Both the position numbers and the translations under genes were made by a program. A model generated the notes under the pieces. That model ran no database searches, was not told the origin of the DNA, and saw nothing but the letters and a program-made list of their open reading frames with translations. This document shows positions 36,722 to 45,854 of a DNA stretch of 64,000 nucleotides, one piece after another. Every line of letters starts with the position of its first letter. Position 1 is the first letter of the stretch. The DNA lies in the NCBI RefSeq assembly GCF_000702305.1, contig NZ_JNLC01000002.1:1-64000 (forward strand), given 5' to 3'. Origin of the DNA: Allobosea sp. 117 (GTDB lineage: Bacteria > Pseudomonadota > Alphaproteobacteria > Rhizobiales > Xanthobacteraceae).

Positions 36722-37753
36722 TCATCCGTAGATTTCGTTCATTTCACGGAAGGAAATGAGCCGTCCCTGGCGCTGGTCCCACAGCGTCAGCCGCACGCAG
36801 CCGAAGCTCTCCCACAGCGTCAGACGGCCGATGTCGCGCAAGTCCGGGTGGTCGCGCAGCACTTCCGGCAAGCGGTAATAGGGAATGCGGCTGCACAGAT
36901 GATGTACATGGTGCATGCCGATATTCGCGGTGAACCAGCGCAGCACGCCGGGCAGGTCGTAATGCGAGCTGCCATGCAGCGCCGCCTCGTGGAATTTCCA
37001 GTTCTCGTTGGCGGCCCAGTGCGTGCCTTCGAACTGATGCTGCACGTAGAACAGCCAGACGCCGGCGGCCGCCCCCAGGATGACGATCGGCAGGTGGACC
37101 AGCAGGAACGGCCCGATGCCGAAGGCCCACATCAGCAGGCCGGCGGCGACGGCGATGCCCAGATTGGTCGTCATGGTGCTGATCCACGGCTCCCAGCCCT
37201 CGCCGACAACCCCGAGCGGCAGGCGGCTCTGCAGCAGGAAGACGTAGATCGGGCCCACGCCGAACATCACCAGCGGGTTGCGGTAGAGCCGGTAGCGCAG
37301 CCGCCCCCAGCGCGAGCGCGCCCGATATTCCTCCACCGTCAGCGTATCGACGTCGCCGATGCCACGCCGGTCGAGATTGCCAGAGCTGGCGTGATGGCTG
37401 GCATGGCTGCGCTTCCAGTAATCATAGGGCGTCATGGTCAGCACGCCGATCACCCGGCCGGTCCAGTCATTGCCGCTCCGGTTACGGAAGAAGGAGCCGT
37501 GGCCGCAATCGTGCTGGATCATGAACAGGCGGACCAGCAGCCCGGCCGCGGGAACGATGAGTAGCGCGTAGAGCCAGAACTGCTCCAGCTTCAACGCCGT
37601 CAGCATGGCGCTCCAGGCGAGCGTGAAGGGAAGCGTCGTGATTGCCAGTTCAATTATGCTTCGGCGCGTGCTCGACTGCCGATAGGCTTGCAGCTTCCTG
37701 AGCCAGGTAAGCGCCTCCGGTTCAGGTGATCTCACTTCAGCAGCGGTGGACAT
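36722..37753 (-). CDS. Membrane fatty acid desaturase
   Basis: Integral-membrane di-iron desaturase of 343 residues, of the omega-6/delta-12 type, that inserts a double bond into lipid acyl chains. The three histidine boxes are intact: HDCGH (81-85), HASHH (117-121) and HHVHH followed by LCSRIPYYRLPE (near 285). Hydrophobic segments surround them. The ATG at 37753 is preferred; a GTG at 37780 would add nine residues without a ribosome site. With the adjacent cold shock gene it suggests a membrane-fluidity response. Confidence 0.92.
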   Translation of the reverse strand: MSTAAEVRSPEPEALTWLRKLQAYRQSSTRRSIIELAITTLPFTLAWSAMLTALKLEQFWLYALLIVPAAGLLVRLFMIQHDCGHGSFFRNRSGNDWTGRVIGVLTMTPYDYWKRSHASHHASSGNLDRRGIGDVDTLTVEEYRARSRWGRLRYRLYRNPLVMFGVGPIYVFLLQSRLPLGVVGEGWEPWISTMTTNLGIAVAAGLLMWAFGIGPFLLVHLPIVILGAAAGVWLFYVQHQFEGTHWAANENWKFHEAALHGSSHYDLPGVLRWFTANIGMHHVHHLCSRIPYYRLPEVLRDHPDLRDIGRLTLWESFGCVRLTLWDQRQGRLISFREMNEIYG

Positions 37754-37823
37754 CGGGCTCTCGATCTTGTGCCTGGGCACCAGCGAAACGCTTGGTCTCC
37801 TAGAGCGTTGTTAAAGGTAACGA

Positions 37824-38072
37824 ATGAGATCAACCACTATGCCACTTTATCGCTTTAGGCTTACGGGGCAGGATCAAGAAAACCCAGTCGAACTGCCTGA
37901 CGATGACGCCGCTTGGGCGCAGGTCTGGGCTTTATGTGGCGAAATTCTAACAGGCGTGAACGCAAATCTTCCAAGCGGCGCGGATTGGCAGATTACCGCG
38001 ACAGACCATCACGGGCAGGACGTGGGATCAATTCGGATCGTGGCTTCACGGCGCCAGCGACCATCGTCGTAA
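37824..38072 (+). CDS. Small DUF6894-like protein
   Basis: Protein of 82 residues (MPLYRFRLTG...; VELPDDDAAWAQVWALCGEIL; DWQITATDHHGQDVGSIRI), resembling small conserved alphaproteobacterial proteins near DUF6894. The ATG at 37824 has AAGG six bases upstream; an ATG at 37839 is the alternative and would match relatives that start MPLYR or MPRY. It diverges from the desaturase. Function unknown. Confidence 0.7.
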   Translation: MRSTTMPLYRFRLTGQDQENPVELPDDDAAWAQVWALCGEILTGVNANLPSGADWQITATDHHGQDVGSIRIVASRRQRPSS

Positions 38073-38078
38073 ATGTGC

Positions 38079-38570
38079 TCAGCCGAGCGAACGTGAATGA
38101 GCCACCGCACCACCCTCGTCTTCCCAGCGAGCAACAGCGGAGCGGTCGGAGCCGGCAATCGAATGATTGGGTTCCATCGGTTGCGCGCCATTTTTGTACC
38201 TGTGCAGGAAGCGCGCTATCTGCCCCCGCAAGGCGGCCGTGTTGCGCAACTCGCCCACAGTGCCCGCGCTGTCAAACAGCTGCCGCTGTATCGTCGAAGG
38301 GATGTCATTCCATTGCATGAGGAGCGCCGCTCCCAGGCAACGAAGCACATGCTCCTCCTCGGAGGCAGGCGCAACGCCAGCGGATGGGTCAACATCATCT
38401 GCGTGCAGTGCCTTATCGTAGTTATTCTTGAGCCACGCCTCGTTATCGGCAAGGTCGGCGGCGCTCTTTTGAAGGAGCCGAAGCCTGACAATCTCGTTCG
38501 AATTGTCCGTAAGATTGGCGATACTCTCGCATTCATCCGCCACATTCAGATATTCTTTTGCAATAAACAT
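38079..38570 (-). CDS. Conserved hypothetical protein
   Basis: Helical protein of 163 residues without membrane segments. The C-terminal half (RCLGAALLMQWNDIPSTIQRQLFDSAGTVG, TAALRGQIARFLHRYK) is a pattern I know from small uncharacterised alphaproteobacterial proteins. GGAA precedes the ATG at 38570. Convergent with the DUF6894-like gene. Confidence 0.75.
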   Translation of the reverse strand: MFIAKEYLNVADECESIANLTDNSNEIVRLRLLQKSAADLADNEAWLKNNYDKALHADDVDPSAGVAPASEEEHVLRCLGAALLMQWNDIPSTIQRQLFDSAGTVGELRNTAALRGQIARFLHRYKNGAQPMEPNHSIAGSDRSAVARWEDEGGAVAHSRSLG

Positions 38571-39110
38571 TGAACTATTCCTTATGTTATTCGTATCAAT
38601 GCGCGATGTTAGCCTTGACCGCGCAATGAAAGGTGAGTCGCGCTACTCTCCACAGTGCCAGGCCGGCAATCACTCGGCTGCATTCGCCCGAATTCGTCGG
38701 TCGTTGTAAGTACATTGGACGACGCGAAAGCATCGCAGCGCATCTCGTACGCCAGCACGCCTTGTTGTTCATTTCCGATGCAAATCTCGGCGAAAGCCGG
38801 GGCTCGAGATTTACGGATCGGGGATATAGCAGCGATCCGAATAATTCTCGGCACACACATTCTATAGCGGTGATAAATCACACTATAGATTATTTTCCGG
38901 ATTGTAATCACACATGTTTGTGTATCGCGAGAGAGGTAAATCTGGCCCTTCCCGCTAGGGCGCGCGGAGCCATTGTTGATGCGGGAAATCGCGGTGCAAA
39001 CGGACATATGCCGCGATTCATCCGTCATCCGCAAAATTGGCTTCGTTGATCGGGCGGTGTGGGACTGCAGGCTTCTTCCTGTCGATTGGTGCAGCTGTAT
39101 GAGCGTCGGG
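38571..39110. other. AT-rich intergenic region with inverted repeat
   Basis: 540 bp of lower GC than the flanks, without a convincing gene (open frames here overlap on both strands and have no ribosome sites). An imperfect inverted repeat lies at 38862-38888, with CTATAG at both ends and GTGAT / ATCAC inside. It may hold regulatory sites for the 38570 gene. Confidence 0.45.
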
Positions 39111-40133
39111 TTAGGAATCGCGCCGATGACTGATTGTCACCGCAGCACCTGGGGCTGCATCGCTCAGTTGGATTTCACCTCGCAGATTCCTGGCGAGCGC
39201 CTCGACGATCCCGGTGCCTAGGCCCGCCTTGGCGGCAACGCTTCCTGTCGGCATGCCGATGCCGTTGTCGCGCACGGAAAGAGACCACTCGCTGCCTGTC
39301 GAGCGATAGCCGATCTCAATCCTGCCCATCGGCTGATCCGGGAAGGCATGCTTGAGCGCGTTGATGACGAGTTCAGTCACGATCAGCCCCAAGCTGATAG
39401 AAACGTCCGCCTCCACCGCGCTGTCATCCACCGTCACCTCTATCGAAAGTCGGTCTGGGTCCGAGATCATCGAAGCGCCGAGGCTTTGGCAGAGTTGCGT
39501 CAGATAGGTGCGCAGCTCGACATTTCCTCCCGCGGATGTCGAGAGATGCCTCTGCACAGTGGCGATCGACATGACCCGGTGATGGGCATTGTGCAGGTGT
39601 CCGCGCGCTTCCTCGGACTGAACCCGACGCGCGCTCTGCATCAGGACGCTCGCAATGATCTGCAGACTATTCGCGACCCGGTGCTGGACCTCTTTCATGA
39701 GAATGGCTTTTTCTCTAATGAGGTCGTCTTTCAGCCGGGCTTCGGCGCGCATGGCCGTGACGTCGGTCACCGCCATCAGCAGTCGAACACGATCCGTATC
39801 GCCGTCATCAATGGTCCGCGCGTTGATAACCAGTTGCCGTGTGTTCCGGTTTGGGCGCCTGAGGTCAATTTCATAGGCTTCGATCTGCGCGCTTCCCGAC
39901 GCGGTCGCCCGCAGCAGCGAGGCGAGCTGGGGCATTGCCCACTCGCCGTCTCCAAGCTCGCGGAGCCGTTTGCCGGGGATCGTCGCGGGATCTATTTCGA
40001 AGGTCCGGCAGAACGATGTGCTCGCGGCGATGACCGTCTGGTCCTCCGACAGGAAGAGCAGAGGCTCGTTTGATGAGACCACGACGGCAAGCGTGCTCGC
40101 CGCTTCGAAATGGACGATAGGTGCTTTGGACAT
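39111..40133 (-). CDS. PAS-containing sensor histidine kinase, HisKA_2 type
   Basis: Soluble sensor kinase of 340 residues. The N-terminal half is a PAS-like sensor (about 22-125), followed by an HisKA_2 dimerisation box with phospho-acceptor His151 (LMKEVQHRVANSLQIIAS) and an ATPase domain (N-box TELVINALKHAF, G-box DNGIGMP, then GLGTGIVEALARNL). No membrane segments. Such kinases often feed single-domain receivers in alphaproteobacterial stress pathways; a lone receiver is encoded at 45.2 kb. GAGGG precedes the ATG at 40133; ATG 40193 is also possible. Confidence 0.88.
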   Translation of the reverse strand: MSKAPIVHFEAASTLAVVVSSNEPLLFLSEDQTVIAASTSFCRTFEIDPATIPGKRLRELGDGEWAMPQLASLLRATASGSAQIEAYEIDLRRPNRNTRQLVINARTIDDGDTDRVRLLMAVTDVTAMRAEARLKDDLIREKAILMKEVQHRVANSLQIIASVLMQSARRVQSEEARGHLHNAHHRVMSIATVQRHLSTSAGGNVELRTYLTQLCQSLGASMISDPDRLSIEVTVDDSAVEADVSISLGLIVTELVINALKHAFPDQPMGRIEIGYRSTGSEWSLSVRDNGIGMPTGSVAAKAGLGTGIVEALARNLRGEIQLSDAAPGAAVTISHRRDS

Positions 40134-40199
40134 GAAAAGGCCCTCAAGGGCCGGAGACTCGCGAGGCAAGCCATTGCTCGGCAGGAACGCCATCAAACG

Positions 40200-40617
40200 T
40201 AGCCCTTAAGCTTGGCGCTCTATACAAATCCTACCACGTCGGATCTGTATTGGTGCGACAATTATTCGGCATATCTCCGCTGCTCCCAAAGAGGCAGCAG
40301 ACGTTCTTCGGGTTCATCCTCCCCCTGGGCTAGATAAGCTCGCCGACGGCGATCCTAACACCCTCGGGATGCCGCCCTTCGAGACTGTTCCAATCTTCTC
40401 GTCGTCGCGTCCGCAGATCGTGGCGCCGTCGAGCTTATCGCCGATCAGGCGCATATTCGCCGCGCTCCGGTTTGGCCATCTCTGGCAATCGAGCGCCAGG
40501 GCGCCACATGCGGTGGATACTGGCCCGATCTACCTTCCATCCGAGGCTCGGAAGCGGTCTCGGCTCACATGTCATCAAGCGGTTCTGCAAACGTCCGGCT
40601 GACGCGAGGGAGATGCA
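40200..40617. other. Intergenic region
   Basis: About 420 bp between the divergent kinase and transglutaminase-like genes. No supported gene, repeat or hairpin was recognised; promoters for both genes should lie here. Confidence 0.4.
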
Positions 40618-41481
40618 GTGAGTGTCCTGAAGATTCATCATAGAACAACGTATTGCTACAACAGGCCCGTGAGCTTGCGGCCGCATCAGATGATGCTGCG
40701 TCCCCGCGAGAGCCGGGAGCTTCGTCTGCGTTCGATCGACCTGACGATCACCCCCGGTGCGGTCGTGACGTGGGCCCATGACGTCGCCGGCAATATGGTG
40801 GCAACGGCGACCTTTCACGATATGACCGACAATCTGGTCATCGAAAGCCTCGCCGAGATTGAGCTCGATGCCGTCGCATGGCCGGTGTTCGACGTCGCCG
40901 CGTCGGCCATCTCCTATCCCTTCCGATACACCGCGGACGAATGGACGGACCTGGGAGCCCTGACAACGCCTCAGTATCCCGATCCGGCGGGACGGCTGCG
41001 AACATGGAGCCTGGCCTTCGTCCGCGGCGAGCCGACGGACACGCTTGCGCTGCTGAAGGACATCAATGCAGGCGTACTGGCATGGATCTCCTATCAGGGA
41101 CGCGACGACGAGGGTACGCAGTCACCGGTCCACACGCTGGAGCGCGGCTGGGGATCGTGCCGCGACATGGCCGTGCTCTTCGTCGAGGCCGTGCGGACCC
41201 TGGGCTTCGGCGCGCGGATCGTCTCCGGCTATCTGCATAATCCCTCCCAGGAGCTTGCGGGAACGATGGGCTCGGGATCAACTCACGCCTGGGCGGAGGT
41301 CTATGTTCCCGGAGCGGGCTGGATCACTTTCGATCCGACGAACCGCAGTGTGGGCGGCGCCAACCTCATTCCGGTTGCCGTTGGCCGTGATATTCGGCAG
41401 GTGATGCCCGTGACCGGTGAATTCTTCGGGATGAGCGATGCGTTCGACGCGATGTCGGTGGAGGTTTCCGTCCAGGCGTAG
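40618..41481 (+). CDS. Transglutaminase-like cysteine protease family protein (first)
   Basis: Protein of 287 residues with a bacterial transglutaminase N-terminal beta region ([20 protein letters not shown]) and a transglutaminase-like core. The catalytic triad is visible as Cys181 ([10 protein letters not shown]), His223 (STHAWAEV) and Asp239 (ITFDPTN). GTG start at 40618 after GAGGGAG. No signal peptide, so probably cytosolic. Substrates of this family are mostly unknown; peptidase or amidase activity is possible. Convergent with nhaA. Confidence 0.9.
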   Translation: MSVLKIHHRTTYCYNRPVSLRPHQMMLRPRESRELRLRSIDLTITPGAVVTWAHDVAGNMVATATFHDMTDNLVIESLAEIELDAVAWPVFDVAASAISYPFRYTADEWTDLGALTTPQYPDPAGRLRTWSLAFVRGEPTDTLALLKDINAGVLAWISYQGRDDEGTQSPVHTLERGWGSCRDMAVLFVEAVRTLGFGARIVSGYLHNPSQELAGTMGSGSTHAWAEVYVPGAGWITFDPTNRSVGGANLIPVAVGRDIRQVMPVTGEFFGMSDAFDAMSVEVSVQA

Positions 41482-41526
41482 ACGCAATGGAGCACCACCC
41501 TGTGGTCAGCTGCCGCGCGTAGGGCG

Positions 41527-42846
41527 CTATGGCGTTCTGCGAGACGTCAGCAAGCTCAACGCCAGGAATCCCGCTGCTGCCGAGATGATGGAGGCGCCGA
41601 GAATGCCGAGCTTCACCGAGTCCAGAAGCGCGGGCTCGAACGCAAGTTCGGCGATGAAAAGTGCCATGGTGAACCCGATCCCGGTCAGCAGGCTTCCAGC
41701 CGCCAGCAGGCTCCACGACAGCTCGCCTGGACGGATCGCCAAGCGCAGCTTCACGGCAAGGACGCTGAAGAGCATCACCCCGACGGGCTTGCCGACCACG
41801 AAGGCCGCGACGATCGCGGTCGTAAGAGCGGCATCGAAGGTCGCCGCCGCGATTGGCACGCCGGCATTGGCGAGGGCAAAGAGCGGCATGACGGCGAACG
41901 CCACCCAGGGATGGAGGGCGATCTCCAGACGCTCGATCGGCGACAGCGCTTCGCGCGTGGCGACGCCCGCTCGATGGAGGTCGCCGCGTGCCGCCGCATC
42001 CCCGCTCCAGTGATCGCCGGGAGGATAGGCGACCACACGATCGAGGATTGCGTGCAAACGCGTGTCACTCACCCAGCTCTGCGCAGGCGTCATCAGTCCG
42101 AGGATCACGCCAGTCAGCGTCGCGTGGACACCCGAGATGTCGAACGCCAGCCATATGCCGCCGCCTAACGCGAAATAGACGGGAATGTTGCGCACCCCAA
42201 GGCGCGAAATGCCAGCCACCACGGCAAATCCGATCCCGGCGGCGCCGAGAGCGATCCAGTTCAAGGTCTCGCCATAGCCGATCGCTACGACCAGGATGGC
42301 CCCCACATCGTCGAAAATCGCCAGCGAGAGCAGGAACAGCCGTAAGCTCTCCGGAATGCGCGAGCCGAGCATCGCCAGGCTACCGATGACGAAGGCCGTG
42401 TCGGTGGACATGACGGTGCCCCAGCCGCTCGCGCCCGGCCCACTGCCCACCACGAGCAGAAACACCCCGGCCGGTACCAGCATCCCGCCGAAAGCGGCCG
42501 CCAAAGGCAATGCGGCGGCACGCGGGTTGCGCAGTTCCCCAAGCACCAGCTCGCGTTTCAGCTCGAGCGCGATGACGAAGAAAAAGAGTGTCATCAGCCC
42601 GTCGTTGATCCAGTGCTTCAGCGAACGGGAGACCTCGACTTCGCCGAGGCGAAGCCCCGCCGGCATATCCCACAGGGCGAGGAACGAGGCCGACCATGCC
42701 GTGTTGGCGAGAAGCAGCGCGAGCAGCGCGCTCAGCAGCAGGACCACGCCCGCCATGGCCTCGATGCGCAAGAAGCGCATGAAAGGCCGGGTAAGCCGGT
42801 CTGCTGGTTCTCTGGGAAGCCGCGCGAGGCTCTCGTTCTTCGTCAA
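41527..42846 (-). CDS. nhaA: Na+/H+ antiporter NhaA
   Basis: Twelve-segment inner-membrane antiporter of 439 residues that exchanges Na+ or Li+ for H+ and protects against salt and alkaline pH. The ion-binding Asp pair is conserved (LAIFDDVGAILVVAIGYGE), as are STDTAFVIGSLAMLG and MTLFFFVIALELKRE. It starts with TTG at 42846 directly after GGGGAGGGG; the first in-frame ATG is at about residue 23. Flanked on both sides by transglutaminase-like genes. Confidence 0.93.
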   Translation of the reverse strand: MTKNESLARLPREPADRLTRPFMRFLRIEAMAGVVLLLSALLALLLANTAWSASFLALWDMPAGLRLGEVEVSRSLKHWINDGLMTLFFFVIALELKRELVLGELRNPRAAALPLAAAFGGMLVPAGVFLLVVGSGPGASGWGTVMSTDTAFVIGSLAMLGSRIPESLRLFLLSLAIFDDVGAILVVAIGYGETLNWIALGAAGIGFAVVAGISRLGVRNIPVYFALGGGIWLAFDISGVHATLTGVILGLMTPAQSWVSDTRLHAILDRVVAYPPGDHWSGDAAARGDLHRAGVATREALSPIERLEIALHPWVAFAVMPLFALANAGVPIAAATFDAALTTAIVAAFVVGKPVGVMLFSVLAVKLRLAIRPGELSWSLLAAGSLLTGIGFTMALFIAELAFEPALLDSVKLGILGASIISAAAGFLALSLLTSRRTP

Positions 42847-42888
42847 GCCCCCTCCCCTTCTGATCGCCCCGGCGGGCAGTTCTTGCGC

Positions 42889-43701
42889 CTATCCGAGGCC
42901 CGGTACCTCGTAGGTCCACACACGAAACGACTTCAGGACATGCGGGCCGAAGGAATTGATCAGCGGGATGTCGGCGGCGTCGCGGCCACGGGCGACCACG
43001 ATCCGGCCGATGCGCGGCACGTTGTTGCGGGGATCGAAGGTGTGCCAGGCACCATCGAGAAACACCTCGATCCAGGCGCTGAAATCCATGGGATCGACGA
43101 CCGGCACGCCGATGTCGCCGAGATGCCCGTTGACGTAGCGCGCGGGAATGTTGAGGCAGCGGCAGAAGGTGACCGCGAGATGGGCGAAGTCGCGACAGAC
43201 GCCCACGCGCTCGTGAAATGTCTCGAATGCCGATCGCGTGGAGCGGGCCTGCATATAGTCGAACCGGATGTGGTTGTGGACGAAGTCGCAGATCGCCTGC
43301 ACGCGACCCCAGCCGGGCGCGAGCGTGCCGAACAGGTCCCACGCCGTCTGACTGAGACGGTCGGTTTCGCAGTAGCGGCTACCCATCAGATAGACGAGGC
43401 ATTCATCCGGCAGTTCGGGGACGGCCATTTCCCGAGCGGCCGGCAGCACCGGATCCGGCCTGCCATGGTCCTCGATCGTGGCATCGCCCCAGATCATCAG
43501 GTCACCAGCCGGCGCCACGAGCCGCCGGCACCGGTTGCCGAAGAGATCGCGATAGGTCGATGTCGGGACATTGGGCGTGGTGAAGAATGTCTCCGCCGCC
43601 CGGATATCGGCGGCGCGATCCTCATGGACGGACAGAAGGCAGACGAGCGCGGTCGGCTGCTGGCAGGTCAGCGTTATCTCGTAGCCGTAGCGGATCAGCA
43701 T
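42889..43701 (-). CDS. Transglutaminase-like family protein (second)
   Basis: Protein of 270 residues of a transglutaminase-like subfamily common in alphaproteobacteria. Cys169 (RVGVCRDFAH) and Asp223 (HTFDPRNN) of the triad are present, but the usual His of HAW is Ser208 here (DFSAW). I recall FSAW in relatives too, so this may be a subfamily trait and not a defect. It reads in the same direction as nhaA with a 42-bp gap, likely one operon. Confidence 0.87.
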   Translation of the reverse strand: MLIRYGYEITLTCQQPTALVCLLSVHEDRAADIRAAETFFTTPNVPTSTYRDLFGNRCRRLVAPAGDLMIWGDATIEDHGRPDPVLPAAREMAVPELPDECLVYLMGSRYCETDRLSQTAWDLFGTLAPGWGRVQAICDFVHNHIRFDYMQARSTRSAFETFHERVGVCRDFAHLAVTFCRCLNIPARYVNGHLGDIGVPVVDPMDFSAWIEVFLDGAWHTFDPRNNVPRIGRIVVARGRDAADIPLINSFGPHVLKSFRVWTYEVPGLG

Positions 43702-43728
43702 GAAGGATTCCCGGGAGCATTGATCCGT

Positions 43729-44004
43729 CTAGCGGATGTCGGCGGCGGTCAAGATATAAGGGGCGCGACGACCATCCAGATAAGCCTTGGAGGCTGCGGC
43801 ATAGATGGAGGTCCGCAGCGCATCGAAAGCCGAAAGGCACGTCGTTTCCGATGTTTCCGACGTACGCGCTTCAGCAGCCGACTTCACCAATGCGCCGATG
43901 TCAACGAAAAATGGAATCTCGAACATGCCGTCATAGCCGGTGAACCGGACGGCGTTCCGCGTCTTGTCGAGGCTGCGGCTCGGGTTGGGGAAAGCCAACG
44001 TCAT
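43729..44004 (-). CDS. DUF1488 family protein
   Basis: Protein of 91 residues starting MTLAFPNPSRSLDKTRNAVRF, the DUF1488 signature, with ALRTSIYAAASKAYLDGRR at the C-terminus. AGGG precedes the ATG at 44004. It ends 27 bp before the transglutaminase-like gene. Small uncharacterised cytosolic proteins of this family are frequent in stress and plasmid regions of alphaproteobacteria. Confidence 0.85.
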   Translation of the reverse strand: MTLAFPNPSRSLDKTRNAVRFTGYDGMFEIPFFVDIGALVKSAAEARTSETSETTCLSAFDALRTSIYAAASKAYLDGRRAPYILTAADIR

Positions 44005-44062
44005 GACGACCCTGCCATGGTTTCGGATGAACCGCTCCGGGAGGGAGCACTCCTGAGTTTGT

Positions 44063-44308
44063 TCACGGCGACGGCCTCTTTTCCGGCCCCTGAAGGGCGT
44101 CGAAGGCGCAGGAATGAAGCGTGCGGCCATTCTCGTCGAGGATCGCCAAGGCGTCAGGCCTTTGCGGCATGTCGAGCGATTGAGTCAGCGACCGCGCCAT
44201 CTCTACCGCCGCGTCAAGATCGACTGCGTCCACAGTTTCGCGGCCGACGACCGCATGAGCGTCGTCCCGTTCGCGGGTGCGATAGAACTCGATCACGAAC
44301 TTCATCAT
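44063..44308 (-). CDS. Hypothetical protein
   Basis: Protein of 81 residues (MMKFVIEFYRTRERDDAHAVVGRETVDAVDLDAAVEMARSL...). Its beta-alpha-beta pattern resembles small conserved alphaproteobacterial proteins; no function known. Two consecutive ATGs (44308, 44305). It lies in a same-strand run between two other small genes. Confidence 0.65.
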   Translation of the reverse strand: MMKFVIEFYRTRERDDAHAVVGRETVDAVDLDAAVEMARSLTQSLDMPQRPDALAILDENGRTLHSCAFDALQGPEKRPSP

Positions 44309-44332
44309 ATCCGGTTCCGGAGAGGCCGGCGG

Positions 44333-44635
44333 TCAGCGACGAAACGTCCTGTCGACGAGCGCCGTGTTCTCGCGCAGCTCATCTGCGCGGACGATTTCCA
44401 GGCTGTCCTCCGTCGCCACCCGCTCGTGCTGCTCGCGCTCGTTGCGGATGCGGTACTGCAGCGAGTTCCCGCTCGGCGGCAGGGTGCCCGTGATCCGGTA
44501 GATATCGCCGAACCGAGAGGTGAAGACGGTATATCCACCCCTCAGCCGGACGCTCTGCCCGACCGTGAAGAGGTGCGTGGTCGGCTCGCTGTGGATTGCA
44601 TGGGCACTTCGTTGCGGAATGCTTTGAGCAGCCAT
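44333..44635 (-). CDS. Conserved small protein
   Basis: Protein of 100 residues; the core (FTVGQSVRLRGG, IYRITGTLPPSGNSLQYRIRN, EQHERVATEDSLE) is a pattern seen in small alphaproteobacterial proteins of unknown function, probably an SH3-like barrel. An AAGGA lies 12 bases upstream of ATG 44635. First gene of the small-gene run towards nhaA. Confidence 0.72.
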   Translation of the reverse strand: MAAQSIPQRSAHAIHSEPTTHLFTVGQSVRLRGGYTVFTSRFGDIYRITGTLPPSGNSLQYRIRNEREQHERVATEDSLEIVRADELRENTALVDRTFRR

Positions 44636-45214
44636 GATAGTTTGTGATCCTTTTCAAGCATTTATGGCGGTTCGCCGCCGGACCCGGATAACAGTCGACG
44701 GGGCCGGTCAGGTGACGACGGATGCAGCGTGTGCGGATATGAAGTCCGCTCCATCCGAACCCGGACGACCATGCTGCTAGGCAATCCGGAGACAATATGA
44801 GCGTGCCCGAATCGACCAGGCGACATACGCCCCGGATCTGCGCCATGCATCGGTATCGAAAACTTGGTAGTGATGGCGGGTCGACGTCTCTGACACCGCG
44901 ATGGCCAACTCGGCCAAATTAATGGGTAAAAAATACACCTTGATTGTGTTCCAAGCAAGGGAGATCACGTCTCACAAAATATTATGGTTCATCATCCGAT
45001 GGCTTGGAAAAATAAAACCTCACACGATCACATCGGATGGAGCCGATTTTCCTCGGCGGTCGCCCGTCTTTCTACACGAATCTCTTAGCATCCATTTCGA
45101 TATTTTTGGACAGCAGCAGTGCGAGCGATGGGTGGATCCCGTTGCATTCCGTGCTCAGCCGTGCCGCCCGACGCCACAAAACTTTCTCGCAATCAAGCGC
45201 AGGATTGCCCGAAG
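44636..45214. other. AT-rich intergenic region
   Basis: About 580 bp; the part 44915-45075 is clearly AT-rich. Open frames occur on both strands but lack ribosome sites and recognisable similarity. No repeat was identified. Confidence 0.4.
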
Positions 45215-45583
45215 CTATTCATCGGCGAATAGGTCGTGGATCGATTTCGCGACGTCCGGCGCCTTGTAGGGCTTGGGGAAAAACACGTTTCCGTCGGGAA
45301 GCTCGGACCGGTCGACGAACTGATGTCCTGATGTCACGATTATGTGCACGGGAGGCCATCGGTGGCGCACTGCCGCCGAGAGCTTGAGCCCGTTCATGCT
45401 GCCCGGCATGTCGACGTCAGTAAAATGCAGCCTAATGCTGGGCACGGCCTCCATTATCTCGATGGCTCGATCAGCGTCCGCCGCTTCGTAAACTTCGAAA
45501 CCCTGATCGGTAAGGTAATCGGCGATATCAATGCGGACCAGCACCTCGTCTTGGACCACCAGCACTGCGATTGGCATACTCAT
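45215..45583 (-). CDS. Single-domain response regulator receiver
   Basis: CheY-like receiver of 122 residues without an output domain. Phospho-acceptor Asp56 (HFTDVDMPGS), Thr84/Ser85 (VTSGH) and Lys104 (FFPKPYK) are present; of the two acidic pocket residues one is Gln11 (VVQDE). It probably passes or drains phosphate from kinases such as the HisKA_2 protein at 39-40 kb. The start at 45583 has only a weak ribosome site. Confidence 0.85.
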   Translation of the reverse strand: MSMPIAVLVVQDEVLVRIDIADYLTDQGFEVYEAADADRAIEIMEAVPSIRLHFTDVDMPGSMNGLKLSAAVRHRWPPVHIIVTSGHQFVDRSELPDGNVFFPKPYKAPDVAKSIHDLFADE

Positions 45584-45854
45584 GAACCCGGTACCCATGC
45601 GGTCGAAATCCGCAGGGACTATCAGGGTGAACGCCCGCCAGGCTCGAACGATCCGTCGATTTTCGCCGCAGCGGCATCTTTCTGCCAAGTGCATGGCGTA
45701 ATGTGCACTATGATGCTGTTCGCATGCTGCAGGTGGCACTAGATTGAAAGACCGAGGTATTTCAGCCCGGCCCATTGGGACGGAGGTCGCTGGTCAGTTT
45801 CCGCCGGCAATGCTGCTCCTGAAACGATTCCGCTCAAGAGAAATGGAGCCTTGA

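Noticed and set aside
38633..39049. Plus-strand frame of 138 codons
   Set aside because: Overlapped by an equally long minus-strand frame; neither has a ribosome site or protein-like pattern.
44901..45269. Plus-strand frame of 122 codons in an AT-rich gap
   Set aside because: No ribosome site, no recognisable similarity, and it overlaps the receiver gene on the other strand.
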